The notes: generated from the letters alone by a model not told the origin. A DNA stretch of 35,692 bases from Bacteroidales bacterium (GCA_004557825.1 SFFL01000023.1:1-35692), one strand, 5' to 3'; positions 7,877 to 17,439 are shown, counted from the first letter of the stretch. Made by a program: numbers and translations.

Positions 7877-9939
7877 AACTGATTTTTGGATGATAAAACT
7901 ACAAGCGGCATCGGCGCCAGGGTCTGTGGCTCAGGAAGCGGCATATTCCCCGCCGGAGCACCTTGCAGGAAATTATTGCCGCGTGAGTGGCCCTTATCCC
8001 CCGCCTTACCCGTTCCGGCGGAAGTGGAACCTGCGGCCTGCTTCTTGCCGTCGGAGCCTTTGCCAGCCGATTTGCCGCTGCCATATATCTTGGCTGTGCC
8101 GCTATATATCTTTGTATTGGCCTCAAGCATACGCTGCTCAAGATATTTGCGCTCGGGAGCGATGCTACCCTTGAGGTATTTCTCCATCACAAGCGACCCG
8201 ATAGGCACTCCGTAGGATGCGCCCCAGCCGCCATTCTCCACATACACGCACACGGCGATTTTCGGATTGTGATACGGCGCAAAACCGATGAAGGCCGAGT
8301 GGTCCTTGCCGTGGGGATTCTGAGCAGTGCCGGTCTTGCCGCACACCTCTATGTCAGGGAGATTGGCCATACGGCAGGTACCGCCCGTGACCGACATTCT
8401 CATACCGTCGGCCACGTCGTTAAACCAGTGAGCGTCGATGGTGGGAATCCGGCGGGTGCGGTATTCGACAGGGAGCACCGTGTCCTGTATTTCCTTCACC
8501 ACGTGCGGCGTGATGAACCAGCCGCGGTTGGCTATTGTGGCGGAAAGGTTGGCAATCTGCAGCGGAGTGGCCAGGATTTCGCCCTGACCGATAGAAACGG
8601 AGATAATCGTGTTAGCGCTCCAGTGCCCTTCGCCATAGATTTTATTGTAGAACTTTTCGTTGGGGATAAAGCCGCGCCCTTCGTGCGGAAGGTCCACGCC
8701 GAGCTTATAACCATAGCCGAGCGACACAAGATGCTTCTTCCACACCTCGAAGGCTGCGGCCGAGGAGCCATATTTGCTGCGCTTGTTATCGACCATAGCT
8801 TTGAACCCCCAGCAAAAATAGGCATTGCAGGAGGTCTGCAGGGCGGGCTTTAGCGCGATAGGCGATGCATGGCCGTGACAACCCACGCGCAGGCCGCCGT
8901 TGATAAATCCGTGATAGCAAGGATACTGTGTACCGAGCGTCACCACTCCCTCCTGCAGGAATATCAGACCCTGCGAGGGCTTGAAGGTGGAACCGGGAGG
9001 ATAGGCGCCCTGCAGCGCACGGTCGAACAACGGTTTGTAGGGATTGTTGACCAGCGCACGATACCCCTTTCCACGCTCTCGGCCGATAAGAGTAGAGGGG
9101 TCGTAGGTCGGCGACGACACCATCGCTAGAATCTCGCCGGTGGAAGGCTCAATGGCCACAACGGCACCGATTTTATTCACCATCAGCGACTCGGCATAGT
9201 TCTGCAAGCCGATGTCGAGGCTCAGTTTGAGATTGCGGCCCGACACGGGAGCGATGTCGTGGCTGCCGTTGTCGTAACGCCCTCGGATGCGGCCGTTCAC
9301 ATCGCGAATAAGAATCTCCTTACCCTTCACACCGCGCAAATGGTGGTCGTAGCTGCGCTCCACACCCAGGTCGCCCATATAGTCGCCCGACTCATAATAG
9401 GGGTCACGCTCAATATCGGCCTGCGACACCTCGCGGATGTTGCCCAGCACATTGCCGGCAGTATGATGCGTATATTGTCGGAGGATTCTTTTCTGGATAT
9501 AAAATCCGGGATAGCGGTAAAGTTTCTCCTGCAGACGGCCGTAATCGTGAGCCGAAAGATGGGTCAGCAGGGTCTGCGGCGTATAGGAGGAATATCCGGG
9601 CGATTTGCGCAGCTTTTTCAGACGGGCTTGCAGCTCATCGGGGGTGATACGCAACGTGTTGCAGAAGTCGGCCGTGTCGAGGTCGTGCACATCGCGCGGA
9701 ATCATCATCACATCATAGGCAGGCTGATTGAACACCACCAGCGAGTCGTTGCGATCGTAAATCAGTCCGCGCGAGGGATATACGGTTTTGCGCAGAAAAG
9801 CGTTGTTGTCGGCGTAAGCCTTGTATTTGTCGTCGGAAATCTGAAGCGAAAAGAGCCGGAACAGATATATGCAGGCAATGACGACGATAAAACCGCCGAC
9901 CACATATTTGCGTTTCTCTAATCGGTAATCTTTACGCAT
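7825..9939 (-). CDS. mrdA: Penicillin-binding protein 2, class B transpeptidase
   Basis: It cross-links new peptidoglycan during elongation, anchored in the inner membrane and working with RodA. The 704-residue protein has one N-terminal membrane helix (about 12-32) and a PBP dimerisation region (about 45-225). The transpeptidase domain carries STFK (Ser317 nucleophile, Lys320), SCN (370-372) and KTGTAQ (535-540). The domain ends near residue 595. The remaining 110 residues are an unusual Gly/Ser/Lys-rich then Pro-rich tail. The ATG overlaps the mreD stop (TGATG), suggesting coupled translation, and the 3' end overlaps rodA by 52 bp. Confidence 0.97.
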   Translation of the reverse strand: MRKDYRLEKRKYVVGGFIVVIACIYLFRLFSLQISDDKYKAYADNNAFLRKTVYPSRGLIYDRNDSLVVFNQPAYDVMMIPRDVHDLDTADFCNTLRITPDELQARLKKLRKSPGYSSYTPQTLLTHLSAHDYGRLQEKLYRYPGFYIQKRILRQYTHHTAGNVLGNIREVSQADIERDPYYESGDYMGDLGVERSYDHHLRGVKGKEILIRDVNGRIRGRYDNGSHDIAPVSGRNLKLSLDIGLQNYAESLMVNKIGAVVAIEPSTGEILAMVSSPTYDPSTLIGRERGKGYRALVNNPYKPLFDRALQGAYPPGSTFKPSQGLIFLQEGVVTLGTQYPCYHGFINGGLRVGCHGHASPIALKPALQTSCNAYFCWGFKAMVDNKRSKYGSSAAAFEVWKKHLVSLGYGYKLGVDLPHEGRGFIPNEKFYNKIYGEGHWSANTIISVSIGQGEILATPLQIANLSATIANRGWFITPHVVKEIQDTVLPVEYRTRRIPTIDAHWFNDVADGMRMSVTGGTCRMANLPDIEVCGKTGTAQNPHGKDHSAFIGFAPYHNPKIAVCVYVENGGWGASYGVPIGSLVMEKYLKGSIAPERKYLEQRMLEANTKIYSGTAKIYGSGKSAGKGSDGKKQAAGSTSAGTGKAGDKGHSRGNNFLQGAPAGNMPLPEPQTLAPMPLVVLSSKNQLCPLPQEITAAQAKQAH

Positions 9940-10448
9940 CAGCGAATTTTGGCTGTAATGGAGTCAAAAGCAAGCAGAATCACGAAAGTCAACAGCGAGG
10001 ATGCCACGATGCGTGCAAGCATCAGCAGCCACAGATGGAAGGTAAATGCCTCAATCAGGAAGAAGAGCGTGCAGTAGGCAGTGACCATTGTCACCAGATA
10101 CTTCATATACACTCCAGGGCCGAGAGTCTGCAGCGACGGATCGGGATTGGCCATATCATCCTCGCGGGGGAAATAGAGGCGAAGCAAGGGCAGACGCACA
10201 GCGGCAAGCACTGTGCAGGCCAGAGCGTTGACGCCCTGGGTATTGGAGAAAATGTCCACCGTGAGGCCAAGCAGAAACGACACCGTCATAGTCCAGTTGA
10301 CCGACAGATTCACCGGCAGCTTGATAATGAAATATATAAACACCAGCGGCACGGCCACATTGAACAGGCAGAGGTGATTGAACACCACAGCCTGTGCCAC
10401 AGTGAGCACCACAAACAGAATCAGGAATCTGATTATTTCTTTGGCCAC
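9939..10448 (-). CDS. mreD: Rod shape-determining protein MreD
   Basis: The 169-residue protein is almost all hydrophobic, with about five membrane helices separated by short loops and the charged loop FPREDDMANPDPS. Position between mreC and mrdA supports MreD, the small inner-membrane partner of MreC. It has little sequence conservation in general, so context weighs heavily. The stop shares one base with the mrdA ATG. Confidence 0.92.
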   Translation of the reverse strand: MAKEIIRFLILFVVLTVAQAVVFNHLCLFNVAVPLVFIYFIIKLPVNLSVNWTMTVSFLLGLTVDIFSNTQGVNALACTVLAAVRLPLLRLYFPREDDMANPDPSLQTLGPGVYMKYLVTMVTAYCTLFFLIEAFTFHLWLLMLARIVASSLLTFVILLAFDSITAKIR

Positions 10449-10476
10449 GTCAGTGAGTTTAAATATTGATTATCTA

Positions 10477-11331
10477 TTAATTACCCGACGACGTTTCGGG
10501 GTCGGTCTCTACGGAGCGAATCTCTGCCAGAGCTGTATTCGAGATTACCTTAACGGTAGAGAGCGAAGTGAAGTCGGAAAGCAGCCGCACACGCAAGGTG
10601 AAGAAATTGTCGTCGTTGCCACGGGCACGATATTCCACAACTCCCACAGGTATTCCCTCCGGGAAAACCGAAGAGAATCCGGAAGTTACCACCGTATCTC
10701 CCTTGTGGAAGCGGGTCTGCTTCGGCAGCTCCTCAAGCATCGCCCTCGTGGGGTCGATACCGTCCCATACAAGCGAGCCGGGAGTCTCGGTGCCGCGCAG
10801 CTTGCAGCTGAGGCGGAAATTGGGGTTGAGCATCGAAATCACGCGCGAATAATGGTCGGACACCACATTCACCACGCCCACCACACCGTTCTGGTCCATC
10901 ACACCCATTTCCGGGCGGATGCCGTCGAGGCTTCCCTTGTTGAGCGTGATATAGTTGTACGGACGGGAGATGGAATTGCTTATCGCGTTGGCAATGATGA
11001 AATTAAATGTGCTCACCGAGTCGATGGTGCGGAGGGAATCCTGAAGCTGCAACTCGCGATAGCGGCGCACCTGGGCACGGAGATCGAGCACCTCCTTCTG
11101 CAGCTGTGCGGTCTGGCGCTGCAGGTCGTCGTTGATGCCACGCAGCGCGAAATAGCCGGTGACATTGCTCGACATCTGGTTGATACCGGAGGCCACCACC
11201 CCTGCAGAAGTGAGAAACACATGGTGCTGGTAGGGATTGCGCTGAAACAGCAAGGTACACGAAAGCACCACGTAGAACGCGAACACGAACCACGAGCTAT
11301 ATTTCAGCAGAAAATTCAGCAGATTGCGCAC
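10477..11331 (-). CDS. mreC: Rod shape-determining protein MreC
   Basis: The 284-residue protein has an N-terminal membrane helix (about 12-30). A periplasmic coiled coil (about 62-100, heptad-like INDDLQRQTAQLQKEV) follows, then the MreC beta-barrel domains with the conserved type of phrase GVMDQNGVVGVV and DTVVTSGFSSVFPEGIPVG. It links the MreB filament and PBP2/RodA in the elongasome. It sits 37 bp after mreB and 28 bp before mreD. No separate promoter was seen. Confidence 0.96.
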   Translation of the reverse strand: MRNLLNFLLKYSSWFVFAFYVVLSCTLLFQRNPYQHHVFLTSAGVVASGINQMSSNVTGYFALRGINDDLQRQTAQLQKEVLDLRAQVRRYRELQLQDSLRTIDSVSTFNFIIANAISNSISRPYNYITLNKGSLDGIRPEMGVMDQNGVVGVVNVVSDHYSRVISMLNPNFRLSCKLRGTETPGSLVWDGIDPTRAMLEELPKQTRFHKGDTVVTSGFSSVFPEGIPVGVVEYRARGNDDNFFTLRVRLLSDFTSLSTVKVISNTALAEIRSVETDPETSSGN

Positions 11332-11368
11332 TGCGGCAGATTAAAGATTAAAGAAGTGGAATCTTTGC

Positions 11369-12388
11369 TTACTTGATGAGGAACGAGAAATTGTGTATGT
11401 TCTTCAGAGCCACGCCTGTACCCTTGGCCACGGAGAGCAGCGGGTCTTCGGCCACGTGGAAGGGGATGCCCATCTTGTCGGTCAGACGCTTGTCGAGACC
11501 GCGGAGCAGGGCGCCGCCACCGGCCAGCCAGATACCGTTGCGCACGATGTCGGCGTAAAGTTCGGGAGGAGTCTGCTCAAGAGCGGCCAGCACGGCAGCC
11601 TCGATTTTTGAGATTGACTTCTCGATGCAGTGCGAGATTTCTTGATAGGAAACAGGAATCTCCATAGGCAGAGCCGTCATCTGGTTGGGGCCGTGAACCA
11701 CATAATCCTCAGGCGGATTCTCCAGTTCGGTAAGCGCGGAGCCTACATTCATCTTGATAAGCTCGGCAGTGCGCTCGCCCACCTTCACGTTGTGTGCCCG
11801 GCGCATGTGGTTCATAATATCCTCGGTGAGGTCGTCGCCGGCAATCTGAATAGATTTGTTGGAGACGATGCCGCCCAGCGAAATCACAGCGATTTCGGTG
11901 GTGCCGCCGCCTATATCCACAATCATATTGCCTTCGGGAGCCTCAACGTCGAGGCCGATACCCAGGGCTGCAGCCATAGGTTCGTAAATCATATAAACGT
12001 CGCGGCCGTTGGCATGCTCCGAGGAGTCGCGCACGGCGCGGATTTCCACTTCGGTCGAACCGGAGGGGATGCCCACCACCATACGCAGCGAGGGGGAGAA
12101 CCAGTTGTTTTTCGAGGAAGCCTTTTTCACCAGGCCGCGAATCATCAGTTCGGCGGCGTTGAAGTCAGCGATCACGCCCTTACGCAGAGGGCGCACTGTG
12201 CGGATGCCTTCCGGCTCCTTGCCTTGCATCAGCTGCGCTTCCTTACCTACGGCTATAAGCTTGTCGGTGCGTCGGTCGAGAGCCACAATCGAAGGCTCGT
12301 CGATTACGATTTTATCGTTATGGATAATCACGGTATTGGCCGTGCCCAGGTCAATAGCGATTTCTTTTGTGAGAGAAAAGAAGCCCAT
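11369..12388 (-). CDS. mreB: Rod shape-determining protein MreB (actin homologue)
   Basis: The 339-residue protein starts MGFFSLTKEIAIDLGTANT, with an N-terminal amphipathic stretch for membrane binding. The nucleotide-binding motifs are DLGTANT (phosphate 1), VDIGGGTTE (phosphate 2) and LAGGGALLRGL. It forms filaments that guide wall synthesis. An in-frame ATG 17 codons upstream (12439) was rejected because MreB proteins start at this conserved segment. The 127-bp gap to purH contains no TAnnTTTG box on this strand, so expression may come from the purH promoter; another promoter type is not excluded. Confidence 0.97.
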   Translation of the reverse strand: MGFFSLTKEIAIDLGTANTVIIHNDKIVIDEPSIVALDRRTDKLIAVGKEAQLMQGKEPEGIRTVRPLRKGVIADFNAAELMIRGLVKKASSKNNWFSPSLRMVVGIPSGSTEVEIRAVRDSSEHANGRDVYMIYEPMAAALGIGLDVEAPEGNMIVDIGGGTTEIAVISLGGIVSNKSIQIAGDDLTEDIMNHMRRAHNVKVGERTAELIKMNVGSALTELENPPEDYVVHGPNQMTALPMEIPVSYQEISHCIEKSISKIEAAVLAALEQTPPELYADIVRNGIWLAGGGALLRGLDKRLTDKMGIPFHVAEDPLLSVAKGTGVALKNIHNFSFLIK

Positions 12389-12515
12389 AATTAATTTCGG
12401 GGAGGTTTTTGCTACACGCGTGCGTATGCCCGCGCGCAATATTATTAGTAGTGTTAGTTATTGACGGGTAAATTTTTCATCAGCGTTAATCCGGAAGGAT
12501 AGCGACATAGGCCGA

Positions 12516-14048
12516 TTAGTGACGGAAGTGGCGGAAGCCGGTCATCACCATTGCTATGCCGTTGTCGTCGCAGTATTTCACTGAATCATTGTCGCGGATA
12601 GAGCCGCCGGGCTGAATCACAGTGTCAACTCCTGCCTGGTGTGCAATCTCCACACAGTCGGCAAAGGGGAAGAATGCATCGGAAGCCATCACAGCGCCAT
12701 TCAGGTCGAAGCCGAAATTGTGAGCCTTCTCGATTGCCTGCTTCAGTGCGTCGACACGTGAGGTCTGCCCTACACCGGCAGCGCATAGCTGACGGTTCTT
12801 GGCCAGCACGATAGCATTGCTCTTGCAATGCTTCACCAGCTTGTTGGCGAAAAGCAGGTCGGCCACCTTGTCGGCATCGACAGGACGAACGGTCACCTGG
12901 CGCAGATCCTCGGGAGTCTCGCGCTTGAGGTCGCGCTCCTGCACAAGTGCACCGTTGAGGATGGAGCGGAACTGGATGGGAGCGCAAAGCGGCTCTTTCT
13001 GGCGCAGGAGTATACGGTTTTTCTTTGTTTCAAGGATGCCGAGAGCATCGGGGGTAAACGAAGGAGCGATAGCCACCTCAAAGAAGATCTTGTTCATCTC
13101 CTCGGCGGTAGCGCCGTCGATTTCGCGGTTGGAGATCAGCACGCCGCCGAAAGCCGAAACGGGGTCGCCGGCCAGAGCGTCGGTCCAGGCCTGCAGGATA
13201 GTGTCGCGCGAGGCCACACCGCAGGCATTGTTGTGCTTGAGAATGGCGAAGGTGGGTTCATCAAACTCTGCGATGAGATTGACTGCTGCGTCGATGTCAA
13301 GCAGATTATTATAGGAGATTTCCTTACCGTGAAGCTGCTCGAAAAGCTTATCGAAGTCGCCGAAGAACCATCCCTTCTGATGGGGATTCTCGCCGTAGCG
13401 CATCGGTTTGGCTCCGTCGATGGCGACACGCAGACCGGAAGGATTCTCGGAAAGCGAATCGAAGTAGGTAAAAATGGCTGAATCGTAAGCCGAACTTACT
13501 GCAAATGCCTCCTTGGCGAAGAACAGGCGGTCGGCCAGTGTCGACTCGGCTGCACCCTGGCGGACAAGCATCCGGCGCAGAGGTTCATACTGGTTCTTGG
13601 AAGCCACAATCACCACATCGTTGAAGTTCTTGGCGGCGCCGCGAATCAGCGAGATGCCGCCTATGTCGATTTTCTCGATAATATCGGCCTGCGACGCTCC
13701 GGATGCCACTGTCTGGCTGAAGGGATAGAGGTCTACTATTACCAGGTCGATGTCGGGAATCTGATATTTCTCAACCTGAGTGCGGTCCGACTCATTGTCG
13801 CGACGGCTGAGGATGCCGCCGAACACCTTCGGATGAAGGGTTTTTACACGTCCGCCAAGAATGGAGGGATAACCGGTAAGGTCTTCCACAGCCTCACATT
13901 CATAGCCCTGTTTTACGATAAAGTCGCGTGTACCGCCGGTGGAAAGGAATTTTACGCCCGATTTGTTGAGCAAGCTCAAGATTTCGTCGAGACCGTCCTT
14001 GTGAAAGACGGATATCAGCGCCGTCTTGATTTTTCTGATGTCTGCCAT
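12516..14048 (-). CDS. purH: Bifunctional AICAR transformylase / IMP cyclohydrolase
   Basis: It catalyses the last two steps of IMP synthesis in the cytoplasm. The 510-residue protein has an N-terminal MGS-like cyclohydrolase domain (about 1-190, STGGTRDFI, GGRVKTLHPKVFGGIL). The AICAR transformylase domain follows with LKHNNACGVA and, near the end, ASDAFFPFADCVE. The start MADIRKIKTAL at 14048 is preferred. The frame stays open upstream to 14165, but those residues do not look like protein, and the true start sits in a duplicated start context (14036-14072). It heads the mre run, an order I recall from other Bacteroidetes. Confidence 0.96.
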   Translation of the reverse strand: MADIRKIKTALISVFHKDGLDEILSLLNKSGVKFLSTGGTRDFIVKQGYECEAVEDLTGYPSILGGRVKTLHPKVFGGILSRRDNESDRTQVEKYQIPDIDLVIVDLYPFSQTVASGASQADIIEKIDIGGISLIRGAAKNFNDVVIVASKNQYEPLRRMLVRQGAAESTLADRLFFAKEAFAVSSAYDSAIFTYFDSLSENPSGLRVAIDGAKPMRYGENPHQKGWFFGDFDKLFEQLHGKEISYNNLLDIDAAVNLIAEFDEPTFAILKHNNACGVASRDTILQAWTDALAGDPVSAFGGVLISNREIDGATAEEMNKIFFEVAIAPSFTPDALGILETKKNRILLRQKEPLCAPIQFRSILNGALVQERDLKRETPEDLRQVTVRPVDADKVADLLFANKLVKHCKSNAIVLAKNRQLCAAGVGQTSRVDALKQAIEKAHNFGFDLNGAVMASDAFFPFADCVEIAHQAGVDTVIQPGGSIRDNDSVKYCDDNGIAMVMTGFRHFRH

Positions 14049-14072
14049 TATATTGAATTGATGTCTGCCATT
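14036..14072. repeat. 23-bp tandem duplication at the purH start
   Basis: A 14-bp sequence TGATGTCTGCCATT occurs at 14036-14049 and again at 14059-14072, a 23-bp period with 1.6 copies. On the minus strand both copies read ATGGCAGACATCA. The upstream one opens a mini-frame MADINSI whose TAA overlaps the purH ATG (TAATG). Confidence 0.85.
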
Positions 14073-14162
14073 TGTGCCCGGCAGCTGCCACGGAGAGGGG
14101 GTGTGCCTGCCACTGGGAGCGAAAGCCGCCGGGAGGCGTGTGCCGCCGACAGTTTCAAGCTG

Positions 14163-14170
14163 CAAAGTTA
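14163..14170 (-). promoter_or_regulatory. Probable -7 box of the purH promoter
   Basis: TAACTTTG on the minus strand is a perfect TAnnTTTG element, about 115 bp upstream of the purH ATG. No clear TTTG or TTG is found 19-21 bp further upstream, so the -33 half is weak. Confidence 0.5.
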
Positions 14171-14356
14171 ATGATTTTTTGCGAGATTCCTCATAGCGAT
14201 GCAGCTATTTTTTCGCATAATTGCAGCGAATTTTCACGTCGGATTTTACAAAGGCGACAATGCCGACAAAGATTACATAGCCGCCAACTCAACTATTTGG
14301 CACGGAGTTTGTTTAAAAAGATATAAGAAAGCAAAAATATTCAAGATATACGATAT

Positions 14357-16945
14357 ATGAATTTCAACAGTTTCACTATTAAATCGCAAGAGGCCATTCA
14401 GAAGGCGCTTGAGCTTACTCGAGGCGCCGGACAGCAGCAAATCGAGCCTGTCCACCTTCTTAAGGCCGTAATGCTTGAGGGTGAGTCGCTTGTGAAGTTT
14501 ATCTTCCAGAAGGTCGGTGCCAACCAGGCACAGGTATCTTCGATGGTCGACTCGGAAATCAACAGCCTGCCGAAAGTGTCGGGCGGCGAACCCTACCTGA
14601 GCCGCACCAGCAACGATGTGCTCCAGCGTTCGCTCGACATTGCCAAGAAACGCGGCGACGAGTATGTTACTCTCGAGGCTATTCTCCTGGCGCTCTTTGA
14701 AATCAGCTCCCCCGCATCGACAATTCTGAAAGATGCCGGTCTGTCATCCAAGGAAATGGAGGCCGCCGTCGACGAGTTGCGCAAGGGCAAGAAAGCGACC
14801 GATCAGAGCGCCGAGGAGACTTACAACTCGCTCAATAAATACGCCATCAATCTCAACGAGCGCGCCCGTGCCGGCAAACTCGACCCGGTTATCGGCCGCG
14901 ACGACGAAATCCGTCGCGTACTGCAGATTCTTTCACGACGCACCAAGAACAATCCTATGCTCATCGGTGAGCCGGGTACCGGTAAAACAGCCATCGCCGA
15001 AGGTCTGGCTCAGCGCATCGTGCGCGGCGACGTGCCCGAGAATCTGCGCACAAAGCAGATTTTCTCGCTCGATATGGGCGCGCTGGTGGCAGGTGCCAAA
15101 TACAAAGGCGAGTTTGAGGAACGCCTGAAGGCCATCGTGAATGAGGTGACTCAGAGCGACGGAGAAATCATCCTCTTCATCGACGAAATCCATACCTTGG
15201 TGGGTGCCGGCAAGGGTGAAGGCGCTATGGACGCCGCCAACATCCTCAAGCCAGCACTGGCCCGTGGAGAGCTCCGCTCCATCGGCGCCACTACACTGGA
15301 TGAATATCAGAAATACTTCGAGAAGGATAAGGCTCTGGAACGTCGTTTCCAGAAGGTTATGGTCAACGAGCCTGATGAGACCTCGGCCATTGCCATTCTC
15401 CGCGGTCTGAAAGAGCGCTATGAGAACCACCACAAGGTGCGTATCCGCGATGAGGCGATTATCGCCGCCGTCACCCTCTCGGAGCGATACATCACCGACC
15501 GTTTCCTCCCCGACAAGGCCATCGACCTTATCGACGAGGCTGCTTCGAAGCTGCGTCTGGAGATGGACTCCGTGCCGCAGTCGATTGATGAGATTTCGCG
15601 TATGATTGCCCAGAAGGAAATCGAGCGCGAGGCCATCAAGCGCGAAGGCGACAAGGAGAAGGTTAAGGAAATCGATAAGGATCTTGCCCGTATGCGCGAG
15701 GAGGAAAAGGAATACACCGCCAAATGGAAGGCCGAGAAAGACCTTATCAACAAGATTCAGCAGAACAAAATCGACATCGAGCAGCTCAACTTCGAGGCCG
15801 ACCGCGCCGAGCGCGAGGGCGACTACGCCAAGGTGGCTGAGATCCGCTACTCTCGCATCCAGCAGAAGGAGAAAGAGAACACCGACATTCAGGAGGCTCT
15901 CAAATCCATGCAGGGCGAGAAAGCGCTGATTAAGGAGGAAGTCGACTCGGAAGATATCGCCGATGTAGTATCGCGTTGGACCGGAATACCTGTCAACAAG
16001 ATGGTACAGAGCGAGAAGGAGAAACTTCTTCACCTCGAAGAGGAGCTTCACCATCGTGTAGTAGGCCAGGACGAAGCCATCCGCGCCATCGCCGATGCCG
16101 TGCGCCGCTCACGCGCCGGGCTTAACGACCCCCGCCGTCCTATCGGTTCGTTCATCTTCCTTGGTACCACCGGTGTGGGCAAGACCGAGCTGGCAAAGGC
16201 TCTGGCCGAATACCTCTTCGACGACGAGAATATGATGACCCGTATCGATATGTCGGAGTATCAGGAGAAGCACGCCGTGAGCCGACTGGTGGGAGCGCCT
16301 CCGGGATACGTCGGCTACGACGAAGGTGGCCAGCTCACCGAGGCAGTGCGCCGCAAACCCTATTCTGTGGTGCTCTTCGATGAAATCGAGAAGGCTCACC
16401 CCGATGTGTTCAACATCCTGCTTCAGGTGCTCGACGACGGCCGTCTGACCGACAACAAGGGTCGTATGGTCAACTTCAAGAACACCATCATCATTATGAC
16501 CTCAAATATGGGTTCGTCGGTTATCCGCGACAACTTCGCCACCCTCACTCCCGAGAACCGCGACGAAGTGATTGAGAAGACCAAGGCTCAGGTCATTGAT
16601 ATGCTCAAGCAGACCATCCGCCCGGAATTCCTCAACCGTATCGACGAAACGATTATGTTCACGCCTCTCAACGAGAACGAAATCGAAGAGATCGTTGGTC
16701 TGCAGGTTAAGAGCATCCGCAAGATGCTGGCCACCAACGGCATCCAGCTGGAAGTTACCCCCGCTGCACTCCACTTCCTGGCAGAGGAAGGCTACGACCC
16801 CGAGTTCGGCGCCCGTCCCGTAAAGCGAGTTATTCACCGTCTGGTGCTCAACCGCCTGTCGAAAGACATCCTGGCCCAGACCGTCGACCGCTCTCGCCCG
16901 ATTGTAATCGACGTGAAGGACAACGACCTCGTATTCAGCAACTAA
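14357..16945 (+). CDS. clpB: ATP-dependent chaperone ClpB
   Basis: This Hsp100 disaggregase works with DnaK to recover aggregated proteins in the cytoplasm. The 862-residue protein has the N-terminal Clp repeat domain (1-145), NBD1 with Walker A GEPGTGKT (about 204-211) and Walker B LFIDEIH, the long coiled-coil middle domain (about 395-530), and NBD2 with GTTGVGKT (about 603-610) and LFDEIEKAH. The start MNFNSFTIKSQEAIQ is the usual one. It diverges from purH across about 300 bp. No TAnnTTTG promoter is seen on this strand, which fits a different (heat-shock type) control, though none is identified. Confidence 0.98.
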   Translation: MNFNSFTIKSQEAIQKALELTRGAGQQQIEPVHLLKAVMLEGESLVKFIFQKVGANQAQVSSMVDSEINSLPKVSGGEPYLSRTSNDVLQRSLDIAKKRGDEYVTLEAILLALFEISSPASTILKDAGLSSKEMEAAVDELRKGKKATDQSAEETYNSLNKYAINLNERARAGKLDPVIGRDDEIRRVLQILSRRTKNNPMLIGEPGTGKTAIAEGLAQRIVRGDVPENLRTKQIFSLDMGALVAGAKYKGEFEERLKAIVNEVTQSDGEIILFIDEIHTLVGAGKGEGAMDAANILKPALARGELRSIGATTLDEYQKYFEKDKALERRFQKVMVNEPDETSAIAILRGLKERYENHHKVRIRDEAIIAAVTLSERYITDRFLPDKAIDLIDEAASKLRLEMDSVPQSIDEISRMIAQKEIEREAIKREGDKEKVKEIDKDLARMREEEKEYTAKWKAEKDLINKIQQNKIDIEQLNFEADRAEREGDYAKVAEIRYSRIQQKEKENTDIQEALKSMQGEKALIKEEVDSEDIADVVSRWTGIPVNKMVQSEKEKLLHLEEELHHRVVGQDEAIRAIADAVRRSRAGLNDPRRPIGSFIFLGTTGVGKTELAKALAEYLFDDENMMTRIDMSEYQEKHAVSRLVGAPPGYVGYDEGGQLTEAVRRKPYSVVLFDEIEKAHPDVFNILLQVLDDGRLTDNKGRMVNFKNTIIIMTSNMGSSVIRDNFATLTPENRDEVIEKTKAQVIDMLKQTIRPEFLNRIDETIMFTPLNENEIEEIVGLQVKSIRKMLATNGIQLEVTPAALHFLAEEGYDPEFGARPVKRVIHRLVLNRLSKDILAQTVDRSRPIVIDVKDNDLVFSN

Positions 16946-16977
16946 ACAATATACAAATAACCAAAATTCAGAATATA

Positions 16978-17439
16978 ATGAAAAAGTTCTTTTACATGCT
17001 GCTTCTTTTACCTGCAGCACTCTTTGTCAGCTCGTGCGACGATGATGACAACATTCCCGACGTGAATATCACGGCACAGGTTTCCGGCGCAGTTGTCGCC
17101 GACAACGAAGTGTATGTGACCAGCGGCGAAACATTCCAGATCGATGCCATCAATCTGGTGAACAAGACAGGCAAGGATGCCGCTCTGGGCGTAGTGACCT
17201 ACTCGCTCGACGGTCTGCCTCTGGCAGTCTCGGTAGCCGCTCCTTACGGAATTGAGGTCAACACCACTGACCTCCCCCTAGGCCGCCACGTCATCACCGC
17301 CACTATGCCGGTCTACGTAGTCGACTACCCGATCTGCTTTGGCGCTATGAGCTTCAATGTGATTGTGGTAGAAGATGAGAGCCAGCTTCCCGCCGGACCC
17401 GACACCTACTCCTTCCCGATAGTTGTCCGCCCGAAATAA
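16978..17439 (+). CDS. Small surface-type lipoprotein, function unknown
   Basis: The 153-residue protein has a signal peptide with lipobox VSSC (Cys20), followed directly by four Asp. In Bacteroidetes acidic residues right after the lipid Cys act as a lipoprotein export signal, so it probably faces the cell surface. The mature part is one beta-rich domain (about 30-150) resembling an Ig-like sandwich. I do not recognise its family. It starts 33 bp after clpB and is followed by a terminator-like hairpin, so it is probably cotranscribed with clpB. Confidence 0.85.
   Translation: MKKFFYMLLLLPAALFVSSCDDDDNIPDVNITAQVSGAVVADNEVYVTSGETFQIDAINLVNKTGKDAALGVVTYSLDGLPLAVSVAAPYGIEVNTTDLPLGRHVITATMPVYVVDYPICFGAMSFNVIVVEDESQLPAGPDTYSFPIVVRPK

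Noticed and set aside
12389..12439. N-terminal extension of MreB to an upstream ATG
   Set aside because: The added 17 residues do not resemble MreB, whose conserved start MGFFS is at 12388.
14049..14165. N-terminal extension of PurH
   Set aside because: The frame is open but the residues are low quality, and the family starts at MADIRKIKTAL.
14933..16054. 373-codon minus-strand frame opposite clpB
   Set aside because: It is a long antisense frame caused by codon bias in the ClpB middle region (Leu/Val/Asp-rich, no domain).
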